In this document: one piece after another, positions 50,401 through 54,297 of the stretch
Numbering within the stretch: the stretch's first letter is position 1
Layout: every line of letters starts with the position of its first letter
Assembly: GCA_032622095.1 (NCBI GenBank)
Contig: CP136068.1
Coordinates: forward strand, 184,766,796 to 184,830,795
Source of the DNA: Siphonodentalium dalli
Taxonomy: Eukaryota; Mollusca; Scaphopoda; Gadilida; Siphonodentaliidae
DNA: 64,000 nt
Direction of reading: 5' to 3'
The notes under the pieces: model-generated
What the model saw: only the letters and a program-made list of their open reading frames with translations
Told to the model about the DNA's origin: nothing
The model's database searches: none
Made by a program: the position numbers and the translations under genes

Positions 50401-53400
50401 TGGTCCCATAAATGATCGGATTTAGTCTACAGTACCCATTTAAAACAGTTATGCGTTTGTTTCAGGGGAAAATAGTAGGTGAGCTGTTGAAATTTACGAT
50501 GCATATTCTGAAATAATTACAATAAAACAGACATCGATTGTGTGGTATGTCCTTTATGTAAGAATACACTAATCCAATAACTCTAACCCCAACCCTAGCC
50601 CTAAAACTAACACATGGATAATGAAGGGTGGTTCGTTCTTTCGTGTATTCTTACATGAAGGATATACCGAGTGTACCTCCGGTTTTGAATATAGAACAGG
50701 CTTAAGATACATCAATTTAAGATATATTTGTTAAAAAAAATCACTTGCAACATGTTTTATTAATTAATACAACAACTCCTAACGCAAATATATACAACTC
50801 AATCCCCGCAGCATGAATTCAAGATTTTAGTACATACATGTACATGTAAGAGGGTATCACCCCTCCCCCTGAATAATGATGGCATGGTGGTCGAATATGC
50901 CCAAGAAGCTATTATATCCACTCATTCATACAGATAACTAGCACACAATATTACTTTGCGCATCAAAACCTGCATCCAAGATGTTTTGCTTGAACCCGAA
51001 TACCAGTAAATTCGGGGGTATGAATCCCGCGTATGGCTTCAAAACACCCTGAATCCCACGTACCGAAAGGGAGGGGGTTATCGATACCCTCATGTAACCC
51101 GGATATCTGGAGTGGCAGATTAGATATTGAATTTGTGACATACGTATGGCCTATAAGGCTATATAGGTCCTATAGACGAGAGCATCAAATGAATGTATAC
51201 ATCTTCAACTCAGTTTTGATATCGATGTTCTACTAAGCAATATTAGACTATTTTCGCCTTATGAACGACGACAGTTGGAATTTACAAATGGGTTATTACG
51301 TATCACTTAAGACTTACAATGTAATGTGTATCCTTTTTTCCGTTCTCATTTTGCCATTCACATGTATCGGCAATCAAATTCATGACTACATGTATGTGTA
51401 GAATGACAAGGTCTTGGTTCTCTCTCATTATCGAGAACTGTTCTCCCATTATCCAGCTTATATATCGCTGACATTATTCTGATCTCAACCTAATTTAATC
51501 ACGGGAAACAGTACCATATCACTTTAGTTTACTGCGAGTAGAGGTTTGAATGCAGATGATACAATAGAAGAAAGAACTTGTATAGAAGTCGTTAAGTCTG
51601 ATTTATCGGACCATCTTAACTGTTTTGGCACAACTAGCTTCCCGTACTATATACCCATATAGCTGCCCTTGTTCATGCATGCGAATGTGTCTGGTATGGC
51701 TTGTTAATTCGAGAGCTTAAGCTTAGTCTAAGAATGCATGGAGAGACATATATATCTAATGTTATTTACATGTGGCATACATAATAGACATATGTGGAAT
51801 ATGTACATGTATACATATATACGGATTACACCGAACGACAACATCGAGATCGAGTTGAGTCCTACATCCATAACAATTGCAAATTTCGTCATTACATCGT
51901 TTCATTTTGATTGGTATTCAATATCCTCAGAACAAAGGAGAATGCATCCTGTTAGGTCCTAAATAACCAAATTTTTCCGGGGGTGGGAAATATACATATT
52001 GGTATAAAAAGGGTGAAACTGAAACATTAAAAGTGAAACAACTCTTTTAATAAACAAACGAATATTTCAGCGTGTTGTACAATGATTAAGAGTAGAAACA
52101 AACTAAGTTTGGTCATGACTTTTAGCTATCAGATCAATGAGTATGATAGTAGAAAATCACAAACAATTAAAAAAAATTGTCTATATTATGACTAAATTTA
52201 CCAACCTGAATAGCACAATATAAAGGTTCAGAATGCCCCAGATTCACTCTCAGGGCATTGGATTTTTGATGGGAGGGGGACACCCCCTCCCAAACCCACC
52301 CCCACCTCTGGCCTGCGGCCAGAGGGATATGCCTACGGCATATCGTCCTAGGACTGACAGGGTGCCCAAACTTAAAACCTAGATTATTCCCTGGTATGGC
52401 GCCCCCCCTATTTCAATATCCTGGATCCGCCCCTGGGAAGGGGTTATTAATGGCGATGTGAGTGTTGTTAGACTTGGTTTCTGTTGTATTTCCTTAGAAA
52501 AATGAGCAATTTGTGTCACTAAATTAGATTATAAAATTTGTTTTGTGTAAATTGTGTTTGTTGTCACCCTACTAATACTCGATGGAGCCCTGAACATACA
52601 GGCATGCTCTAATTAATCGACTCCAGAATTCTGCTGTGGTTAAAGGAGTCGATTAATTAGGGCATTACTGTATCTTTAAGACGGCAAACTATTGCCTCCA
52701 TGTTCAGGCCTGAGAATAGGGTGCCTGTCATTTGCAGAATGGGGTCCCCAGAGGGTGAATTTAGTGTCTCTATCCTGCATAGCGGGCTAGCATCACCAAA
52801 TTCGCCCTCTGGGGACCTCATTCTGCTTAGGCCTTATTATCAAATAGAAACTTACTAGTAGATTCTATTTATCCCCCGCCAAATTGAAAATTTGCGGGGG
52901 ATATAGTAATGGGTTTCGTCCGTCTGTCCCGATTTTGTAAGAGTCATAACTTAAACAATTGCAAGCCAGGTCCGGCCGGATATTTTTATCAGAGTTATTG
53001 GACTTTGTTTATTATTTTTGTCGAATTTACGAAATAGCAAATAGACGACGTCACAGGGCTCATTTCCACAAATCTCAACGGATTTCAAAGATATTTGGTA
53101 TATGATGAACGTTCACTTGACGAGTATCTAGAACGAGTTTGCAAACCAGGTCCGGCCGGATATTTTAAGCGAACTTTTTGGACTTTGTTTATTTTTTTGT
53201 GTGCAAATGGACGACGTCACAGGGCTCATTTCCACAAATGTCAACAGATTTAAAAGATTTTGGGTATATGAGTTCACATGACCAGTATCTAGAATGAGTT
53301 CGCAAGCCAGGTCCGGTCGGATATTTTTACCGGAGTTATTGGACTTTGTTTATTATTTTTGTTGATTTACCAAATAGCAAATAGACGACGTCACAGGGCT

Positions 53401-54297
53401 CATTTCTACAAATCTCAACGGATTTCAAAGATATTTGGTATATGAACTCACTTGACGAGTATCTAGAACGAGTACGCAAACCAGGTCTGGCCGGATATTT
53501 TCAACAGAGTTATTGGACTTAGTTTATTTTTTTGTGTGCATATGGACGACGTCACAGGGCTCATTTCCACAAATGTCAACGGATTTCAAAGATTTTTGGT
53601 ATATGAGTTCACATGATCAGTATCTAGAACGAGTTCGCAAACCAGATCTGGCCGTATATTTTCATCAGAGTTATTGGACTTTGTTTATTATTTTTGATGC
53701 AAATGGATGCCGTAACATGGCTAGTACCTAAAATGAGTTCGCAAGCCGGCTTTCTGACAAAATCCCACCTCTTTAGCACATACTGAGAACGCAAACATTA
53801 TTGAGAATGCACTTCCCCTTCTGCACATTTCGGCGGGGGATACCGTCGTCTGCGACTGCTTGTTTTTTTTAGTTTAGTTTCTCTATATCCCCAAATTGGC
53901 ATAATCAAGGTTCCCAATGGGTGTACATCACAATATTCACCATTTGGGAACTTCAATCTGAGTCTATGTCTCCCATAGCAGATGAGGTCTGAGCAGAATG
54001 AGGTCCCCAGAGGGTGAATTTAGTGATGCTAGCCCATTGTGCAGGATAGCATCACTAAATTCACCCTCTGGGGACCTCATTCTGCAAATGACAGGCACAC
54101 TAAACTCAGGTTCATCTTTGTTATAATTCCAGACGGCGAAATATTTATTAAAACCAACGTCAGAATGGGGACCAGCACAAAAGGACGCGCAGTACGGAGT
54201 CGATGGTGCTTTGAGTTCAACGAGTCCGCTGCAGGGGATGGAGAATATTCCTGAAAATCATTTATACCCCAAACTCAACGGTGAAAGTAAGATATGA
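20275..54297 (+). CDS. SLC6 sodium/chloride-dependent transporter, glycine transporter-like (14 exons)
   Basis: Spliced gene encoding a plasma-membrane symporter that would use Na+ and Cl- gradients to import a small amino acid, most likely glycine. Joining the 14 exons gives 1914 nt in frame (637 residues plus TGA), a usual SLC6 length; every intron is GT-AG. Twelve-TM signatures appear in order: TM1 with [11 protein letters not shown] (residues 43-52) and GGGAFLIPY; TM3 with VYYNMIIAW; a long EL2 with a Cys pair ([10 protein letters not shown]) and four N-glycosylation sequons; TM6 [15 protein letters not shown] (306-320) followed by SYNKF; TM8 SLGLGTQF; TM10 with Glu before the YVYG motif; and a C-tail with EWGPAQ. 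Gly rather than Asp in TM1 points to an amino acid rather than a monoamine substrate. Ser312 and Trp315 match the GlyT2-type TM6. Chloride-site residues look conserved (Tyr in TM2, Gln306, Ser310, Asn and Ser in TM7). Oddity: the usual TM8 Asp is Gly410. The start is uncertain: a spliced upstream exon, the ATG at 20254 (A at -3, G at +4) or the ATG at 20302. Confidence 0.93.
20480..20725. mobile_element. Family B (TTAA) MITE in SLC6 intron 1
   Basis: TTAACCCTTCGAGTGCCAG to CTGGCACTCAAAGGGTTAA. Carries one complete shared hairpin (20529-20599) and a T run. Different outer termini from family A around the same inner hairpin. Confidence 0.85.
20858..21039. mobile_element. Family D MITE in SLC6 intron 1
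   Basis: TA-flanked, slightly shortened palindrome. Confidence 0.8.
21341..21480. mobile_element. AGGTGCC-ended element in SLC6 intron 1
   Basis: Left AGGTGCCTAATAATAGTGCC; right complement AAGGTGCCTAATATTAGTG. A related copy is at 25708-25873. Confidence 0.65.
21554..21685 (+). CDS. SLC6 gene, exon 2 (TM2, IL1)
   Basis: Residues 59-103. It completes GGGAFLIPY and encodes TM2 ([20 protein letters not shown]) and the intracellular-loop motif [13 protein letters not shown]. The acceptor is tatttcag and the donor ccaag/gtgagt, phase 1 at both ends. Confidence 0.95.
21793..22051. mobile_element. Family C (TTAA) MITE, complete, in SLC6 intron 2
   Basis: Left TTAACCCTTTCATGACAGGA, two inner hairpins, right CCATGGAAGGGTTAA. 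The best-bounded family C copy; its two termini resemble each other only in the CCCTT(T/C)CAT part. Confidence 0.8.
22151..22367. mobile_element. Family D MITE, complete, in SLC6 intron 2
   Basis: TA-flanked long palindrome, both arms about 105 nt. Confidence 0.83.
22693..23135. mobile_element. Family E long-form MITE in SLC6 intron 2
   Basis: Two hairpin blocks (about 22723-22814 and 23013-23108) separated by a ~200-bp spacer with gattgaagttccccagttga. The spacer is shared with 30273-30718 and 58287-58704. Confidence 0.8.
23207..23556. mobile_element. TTAA-ended palindromic element in SLC6 intron 2
   Basis: TTAAAGGGGTACTGTACAC to GGGTACAGTACCCCTTTAA. The arms are inverted over most of the 350 bp, around a short asymmetric centre. 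Confidence 0.78.
23580..23702. repeat. Tandem partial copy of the 23207 element's right arm
   Basis: cagtcataaattcattttca through to ttgtattctgttaagtata repeats 23379-23512 nearly exactly; it ends 46 nt before the exon 3 acceptor. Confidence 0.8.
23749..23892 (+). CDS. SLC6 gene, exon 3 (TM3, start of EL2)
   Basis: Residues 103-151. TM3 carries the paired Tyr (VYYNMIIAW) typical of the substrate site. The exon then runs into EL2 with [10 protein letters not shown], holding the first Cys of the conserved disulfide. Acceptor ctttgcag, donor ctgg/gtaagt. A partial copy of an inverted-repeat element ends about 45 nt upstream. Confidence 0.95.
24091..24198. mobile_element. Family D right half in SLC6 intron 3
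   Basis: agtgagagctttccgatgaa to ggcattactgta; the left arm is absent. Confidence 0.75.
24614..24890. mobile_element. Family B-like (TTAA) element in SLC6 intron 3
   Basis: TTAACTCTTTCAGTGCCAG to CTGGCACTGAAAGGGTTAA. Lacks the shared hairpin; instead has an internal gggccgattttatcgaccct palindrome. Ends 26 nt from exon 4. Confidence 0.75.
24917..25091 (+). CDS. SLC6 gene, exon 4 (extracellular loop 2)
   Basis: Residues 151-209. Begins with the second EL2 Cys (LAC) and carries four N-x-S/T sequons (NCT, NFT, NQT, NIT), the expected glycosylated loop. It ends at DEYF plus two bases of a His codon. Acceptor tattttacag, donor ttcca/gtgagt. A TTAA-flanked MITE ends only 26 nt upstream and another element starts 9 nt past the exon end. 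Confidence 0.93.
25101..25548. mobile_element. AGGCCAAA-ended element in SLC6 intron 4
   Basis: TTAGGCCAAAAAAAAATAAT to ATTATTTTGTTTGGCCTTA. The right end holds three tandem copies of tagccctaaacacaggtatt. Starts 9 nt after exon 4. Confidence 0.72.
25708..25873. mobile_element. AGGTGCC-ended element in SLC6 intron 4
   Basis: ACTCTCAGGTGCC to GGCACCTGAGAGT, with internal taataatagtgatgg repeats; related to 21341-21480. Confidence 0.68.
25923..26152. mobile_element. Family E MITE in SLC6 intron 4
   Basis: CAAGCCTTG to CAAGGCTTG; target duplication TTTATGAA/TTTATGGA (7 of 8). The left hairpin arm is partly deleted. Confidence 0.83.
26228..26365. mobile_element. Family C MITE, left-truncated, in SLC6 intron 4
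   Basis: Shared hairpin 26239-26307 and right end with catcaaaGGGTTAA. Ends 71 nt before exon 5. Confidence 0.65.
26437..26569 (+). CDS. SLC6 gene, exon 5 (end of EL2, TM4)
   Basis: Residues 209-253. [20 protein letters not shown] leads into TM4 ([16 protein letters not shown]) and the loop motif GVKSFGK, equivalent to the family's GVKSTGK. Acceptor ctttcacag, donor gaaag/gtaggt, ends in phase 0. Confidence 0.95.
26570..27664. other. SLC6 intron 5
   Basis: No coding content. From about 26664 (gggctggacgatattaacga) the sequence looks like one end of a hAT-type element with internal aaccgcg motifs; I could not find its other end. Confidence 0.4.
27665..27799 (+). CDS. SLC6 gene, exon 6 (TM5, EL3)
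   Basis: Residues 254-298. [19 protein letters not shown] is the family's TM5 signature, followed by the EL3 segment [15 protein letters not shown]. Acceptor ttttcag, donor ccaag/gtgtgt, 45 whole codons. It is followed by a 6.7-kb intron. Confidence 0.95.
27800..28729. other. SLC6 intron 6, left part
   Basis: AT-rich, with no repeat or exon recognised. Confidence 0.35.
28730..29129. mobile_element. Family A MITE in SLC6 intron 6
   Basis: Complete, TTAA-flanked, both hairpins present. Confidence 0.88.
29130..30272. other. SLC6 intron 6, no feature recognised
   Basis: AT-rich. A loose direct repeat of aacgctctttat occurs at 29689 and 29731. Confidence 0.35.
30273..30718. mobile_element. Family E long-form MITE in SLC6 intron 6
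   Basis: CAAGCCTGCAAATAGCGTG to its complement; the spacer is in the opposite orientation to the copy at 22693. Confidence 0.85.
30780..30962. repeat. Short tandem duplications
   Basis: aatatgtgcatggattacac occurs twice; ggttttaataatggtgattt occurs three times in tandem (about 30890-30955). Confidence 0.7.
31020..31600. repeat. Dispersed repeat with (GTCC)n and 'gagttatggccc' blocks
   Basis: The palindrome accatgtatggt at 31150 is followed by cgtccgtccgtccgtccgtc at about 31201-31225, then two similar ~120-bp blocks (ataactcaaacattttcaat / ccaaaatacagatc). This style of repeat is one I associate with molluscan genomes. Family not identified. Confidence 0.5.
31601..33443. other. SLC6 intron 6, AT-rich stretch
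   Basis: No exon recognised. One arm of the shared hairpin remains at about 32178-32200. Confidence 0.35.
33444..33834. mobile_element. Family A MITE in SLC6 intron 6
   Basis: Complete, TTAA-flanked; spacer slightly shortened. Confidence 0.88.
34150..34363. mobile_element. Family E MITE in SLC6 intron 6
   Basis: CAAGCCTTGAAATAGGGTG start, then a deletion of the outer cagaatgagg arm; the right arm is near complete. Confidence 0.8.
34519..34622 (+). CDS. SLC6 gene, exon 7 (TM6, substrate and chloride site)
   Basis: Residues 299-333. [20 protein letters not shown] and SYNKFNNNC form TM6 with its unwound centre. Ser312 and Trp315 occupy the positions that in vertebrate GlyT2 are Ser479 and Trp482. 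Acceptor cattgtag, donor ttaag/gtatga, phase 2. Confidence 0.95.
34623..36079. other. SLC6 intron 7
   Basis: No transposon recognised. Two short direct duplications: cattgaaatggggaacacct-like at 35304 and 35350, and aataatggtcattgtggatt-like at 35828 and 35855. Confidence 0.4.
36080..36204 (+). CDS. SLC6 gene, exon 8 (TM7)
   Basis: Residues 333-375. [18 protein letters not shown] and [11 protein letters not shown] make TM7, with the Asn and Ser that coordinate chloride in relatives, then the EL4 start VEDVVAS. Acceptor tttccacag, donor ctcag/gtgaga, phase 1. Confidence 0.95.
36250..37214. repeat. Tandemly structured element in SLC6 intron 8
   Basis: AGCTCAACTTT at the left and its complement (AAAGTTGAGCT) at the right. 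Between them lie five diverged blocks of about 125-150 bp with catggccgcc, gccatcttgga and gctacaggtcgtac. Confidence 0.6.
37445..38110. repeat. Tandem blocks with 'gggccataactct' in SLC6 intron 8
   Basis: Four diverged blocks of about 120-130 bp containing gatatgatcacacaaactaa and gggccataactct, ending in ggacggacggacacc and tcaggggaca. Probably the 3' part of a longer dispersed repeat. Confidence 0.55.
38111..39132. other. SLC6 intron 8, unannotated part
   Basis: No exon, RNA gene or recognised repeat. Confidence 0.35.
39133..39347. mobile_element. Family E MITE in SLC6 intron 8, exact 8-bp target duplication
   Basis: CAAGCCTTG to CAAGGCTTG with GTTACCAT at 39125-39132 and 39348-39355. 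The first hairpin is partly deleted (gggtgcatagcggg). Confidence 0.88.
39554..39666 (+). CDS. SLC6 gene, exon 9 (EL4, TM8)
   Basis: Residues 375-412. [17 protein letters not shown] and SPLWSILFF are the EL4/TM8 signatures. TM8 continues SLGLGTQ, where most animal Na+/Cl- SLC6 proteins have LGLD(S/T). The Asp position is a GGC codon at 39658-39660 (Gly410). Acceptor tttacag, donor cacag/gtatgt, ends in phase 0. Confidence 0.94.
39710..39844. mobile_element. Family D MITE, left-truncated, in SLC6 intron 9
   Basis: Centre and right arm to gcattactgta. The loop is intact. Confidence 0.75.
39950..40139. mobile_element. Family C MITE, degenerate, in SLC6 intron 9
   Basis: Inner hairpin arms are split by a deletion; right end cccgtcatgaaacagttga, with the TTAA mutated. 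Confidence 0.6.
40285..40422 (+). CDS. SLC6 gene, exon 10 (rest of TM8, TM9)
   Basis: Residues 413-458. [20 protein letters not shown], a basic loop, then TM9 ([18 protein letters not shown]). Acceptor catttcag, donor ttccagg/gtaagt. The last bases and this donor are repeated seven more times downstream (40409-40900). The first donor keeps the reading frame into exon 11. Confidence 0.93.
40409..40900. repeat. Minisatellite built from the exon 10 end and its splice donor
   Basis: The block acctctctgttccagg/gtaagtagtaatgttatacc, which spans the exon 10 boundary, recurs. gtaagt occurs after (cc)agg at 40423, 40481, 40551, 40600, 40670, 40719, 40789 and 40859, with spacings of 58, 70, 49, 70, 49, 70 and 70. 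The second copy has lost its exon part to an unrelated GC-rich insert. Only the first donor keeps the frame. Confidence 0.93.
40901..41733. other. SLC6 intron 10, right part
   Basis: AT-rich; includes a short dispersed-repeat tail (gttacagacagacacacttg at 41340). No exon recognised before exon 11. Confidence 0.35.
41734..41833 (+). CDS. SLC6 gene, exon 11 (TM10)
   Basis: Residues 459-492. [16 protein letters not shown], then TM10 with conserved Glu and YVYG. Acceptor atcatttcag, donor ttatg/gtgagt, phase 1. Confidence 0.95.
42259..42712. mobile_element. Family E long-form MITE, reference copy, in SLC6 intron 11
   Basis: Exact 8-bp target duplication AATATGGA at 42251-42258 and 42713-42720. 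Termini CAAGCCTGA... and ...TCAGGCTTG; two ~95-bp hairpins flank a ~200-bp spacer. The 8-bp duplication places family E with hAT-like elements; no transposase inside. Confidence 0.88.
42727..42981. mobile_element. Family E MITE, second copy 14 bp from the first
   Basis: Exact target duplication GACACATT at 42719-42726 and 42982-42989; left terminus mutated to TTAAGCC. The duplicated target overlaps the first copy's duplication. Ends about 40 bp before exon 12. Confidence 0.85.
43021..43121 (+). CDS. SLC6 gene, exon 12 (IL5, TM11)
   Basis: Residues 492-525. [18 protein letters not shown] and [12 protein letters not shown] match the family's IL5 and TM11. Acceptor tcttcctcag, donor attgtg/gtgagt, ends in phase 0. 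Confidence 0.95.
43610..43700. mobile_element. Family C fragment in SLC6 intron 12
   Basis: gactggagcttccttaaatt and a deleted inner hairpin. Confidence 0.55.
43701..44100. mobile_element. Family A MITE in SLC6 intron 12
   Basis: Complete 400-bp copy, TTAA at both ends. It sits inside a family C element: C-type sequence lies on both sides (43610-43700 and 44101-44242). Confidence 0.88.
44101..44242. mobile_element. Family C right part in SLC6 intron 12
   Basis: caacgtttaccttgacctt, shared hairpin, and right end catgaagGGGTTAA. Confidence 0.65.
44254..44378. mobile_element. Family E MITE, shortened, in SLC6 intron 12
   Basis: Exact target duplication GTCAAACC at 44246-44253 and 44379-44386. 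The left end retains only CAAG before the hairpin. Confidence 0.85.
44881..45054 (+). CDS. SLC6 gene, exon 13 (end of TM11, TM12)
   Basis: Residues 526-583. [20 protein letters not shown], then [20 protein letters not shown], the classical EL6/TM12 layout. Acceptor ttttttttag, donor ggcag/gtaaga, 58 whole codons. It is followed by the 9-kb intron with the transposase. Confidence 0.95.
45055..45679. other. SLC6 intron 13, left of the hAT element
   Basis: No exon recognised. Includes part of a dispersed repeat with aactcaaatttgatcagg (45140-45240). Confidence 0.35.
46158..48698 (+). CDS. hAT-superfamily transposase (ZMYM1/DUF4371-like), intact, intronless
   Basis: Uninterrupted 846-codon reading frame on the same strand as the surrounding SLC6 gene, lying in its last intron. 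A basic patch (KNKKQK-like, residues 42-47) and an acidic Ser/Glu-rich linker precede a TTF-type zinc finger region (about 140-210: C165-x2-C168, H202, H208). A DUF4371-like RNase H fold follows, then a C-terminal hAT dimerisation region (about 760-830). hAT catalytic residues are visible: D349 in LMVDE, D414 in YDGAGSMAG and E784 in [11 protein letters not shown]. The conserved CxxH (444-447) and RW (514-515) are present. The ATG at codon 30 (46245) has a better start context than codon 1. With no stop or frameshift it may still be active, or it could be a domesticated ZMYM1-like gene; the flanking terminal repeats favour a transposon. Confidence 0.88.
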   Translation: MKIKIELSKGVLSSRPMALAIKSPLRFMKMAQHNMKFFFEPRNKKQKVIDSNEEEVIECNLEEPPATNEEQGIASNLEEPTESPATPVVQIDIINYINLKMDVIPDNVKIKLIKERIPDESYKYPPKIYKDKRKKDGICNRYCLREWFNIFKFLCYSKKQEGVFCIPCVLFPSKAHQGMRGNNLITTPYTNWKDAKESFNAHSILAYHKDSCAKLEAFVTIQKDPSKRVDMLMHEENEQIIKRNRMVLDTVIKCIEFCGRQGISLRGHRDDGCIDSDGNPGNFKALLQLVADKNPDMKSHIMNCKKNAQYMSKTIQNEILSCCFEYITEIIVAEIKAQPTGPYYGLMVDEVTDSSNWEQMGIIIRYVKDGTPRERLLKFVDCERGTGEILSDAIITSLNELSIDPGYCRSQTYDGAGSMAGCNNGAAAKFIEKTSNTKAQYFHCASHELNLALTKACTVQEIHNMNSTLEKLGVFFKYSPKRSRELERQVSLFNSSNPGLKIPLSKVKPLCETRWVERHTTLDAISTLYVPILRTLEAITSNEALHWSSKTITEANGLHSNITSSVFIVAFKVCHFLLGFTKSLSMILQSGTIDIVVAYEEIDLIRSELKNIREHHEHEFAKLYIEIEDMATKCGSKISKPRTCERQTLRSNIEDCTPEGYFRKNIFTTFLDTMVSELTVRFSKLTTDAVRAMLLIPNYMEGKLIHDPTAIDGIYDYYSDDMPSAGTFKQEVRLWRSHWKSEIIKPATIEDTLSSIKHISNTFPNIYTILHILLVTAPTSASSERANSSLKFVKNRLRSTMKEDRLNALILLFVHRDIKLDTNEIIDRFARRHPRRMTLQNPLLDC
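48699..49320. other. Non-coding stretch 3' of the transposase
   Basis: AT-rich, with no recognisable gene or repeat apart from short TA runs. It probably holds the transposase 3' UTR and internal transposon sequence. Confidence 0.4.
49321..50447. repeat. Second, interrupted copy of the TTAA-ended palindromic element (see 23207)
   Basis: 49326-49485 resembles the inner part of the 23207 element (ggtaattataatgaaaat, then catggctcaaattcatt). 50413-50447 resembles its right end (gatttagtctacagtaccc). The Harbinger-like element lies between. The left terminus is missing. Confidence 0.55.
49486..50393. mobile_element. PIF/Harbinger-like non-autonomous element, nested
   Basis: Inverted ends GGGTGTGTTTACACTG (left) and GGGTGCATTTACACTG (right, other strand), flanked by TTA on both sides (49483-49485 and 50394-50396), the usual Harbinger target duplication. 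908 bp with no transposase-like frame. It splits an older inverted-repeat element related to the one at 23207-23556. Confidence 0.7.
50448..52434. other. Non-coding right part of the hAT element
   Basis: No convincing coding frame. Contains an approximate inverted arm pair near 50570 and 50640 (atacactaatcc / cgtgtattcttac) around a short CTAACCC-like run, and a GC-rich imperfect hairpin at 52300-52340 (ggcctgcggccag, catatcgtcc). Confidence 0.35.
52603..52670. mobile_element. Family D remnant, 68 bp
   Basis: caggcatgctctaattaatc and the complementary right end with almost the whole interior deleted. Confidence 0.7.
52705..54113. mobile_element. Family E long-form MITE, split by a large insertion, next to exon 14
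   Basis: First hairpin 52730-52830, spacer up to 52870, then foreign DNA to about 53862; the spacer resumes (tctctatatccccaaattgg), and the second hairpin is at 53995-54092. Ends about 20 nt from the exon 14 start. Confidence 0.78.
52871..53862. repeat. Insertion of a 'ccccgcc...gcggggga' dispersed repeat
   Basis: The left end forms a hairpin (ccccgccaaattgaaaattt then gcggggg). Inside are about four blocks of ~185 bp with ccaggtccggccggatattt and gacgacgtcacagggctcat. Ends tttcggcggggga. Family unknown; the (cgtccgtctg) start is a common style in lophotrochozoan repeats. Confidence 0.65.
54100..54132 (+). promoter_or_regulatory. Probable branch point and acceptor of the last SLC6 intron
   Basis: ctaaac at 54100-54105, about 28 nt before the acceptor ataattccag/acg. 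The branch-like motif lies within the family E terminus; the pyrimidine tract (ttcatctttgttataattcc) starts just outside it. Confidence 0.5.
54133..54297 (+). CDS. SLC6 gene, terminal exon 14 (C-terminal tail)
   Basis: Residues 584-637 and [21 protein letters not shown] matches the family's post-TM12 WGPA tail. The rest is a hydrophilic cytoplasmic tail ending LNGESKI, with no PDZ-type motif of the GlyT2 kind. Acceptor ataattccag. A family E MITE ends about 20 nt upstream. The first ATTAAA-type poly(A) hexamer seen downstream is at 54847; no AATAAA was seen in the first 1.2 kb. Confidence 0.88.
   Translation, partial: TAKYLLKPTSEWGPAQKDAQYGVDGALSSTSPLQGMENIPENHLYPKLNGESKI

Larger units (their letters stand above)
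45680..52435 (+). mobile_element. Probable autonomous hAT element carrying the transposase
   Basis: The left end reads CAAGGGCGGATCTA (45680). The right end, read on the other strand from 52435, is CAGGGGCGGATCCA; 12 of 14 bases agree, and this start is typical of hAT elements. I found no clean 8-bp target duplication (flanks aatggaag and ggaagggg). A second GC-rich block (gcgccccccctattt) is in direct orientation at both ends. The two ends may therefore belong to related but separate copies. About 3.7 kb of noncoding DNA with nested elements lies 3' of the transposase. Confidence 0.5.

Noticed and set aside
45672-52443. 8-bp target duplication for the hAT transposase element
   Set aside because: Flanks aatggaag and ggaagggg share only an offset ggaag; not convincing.
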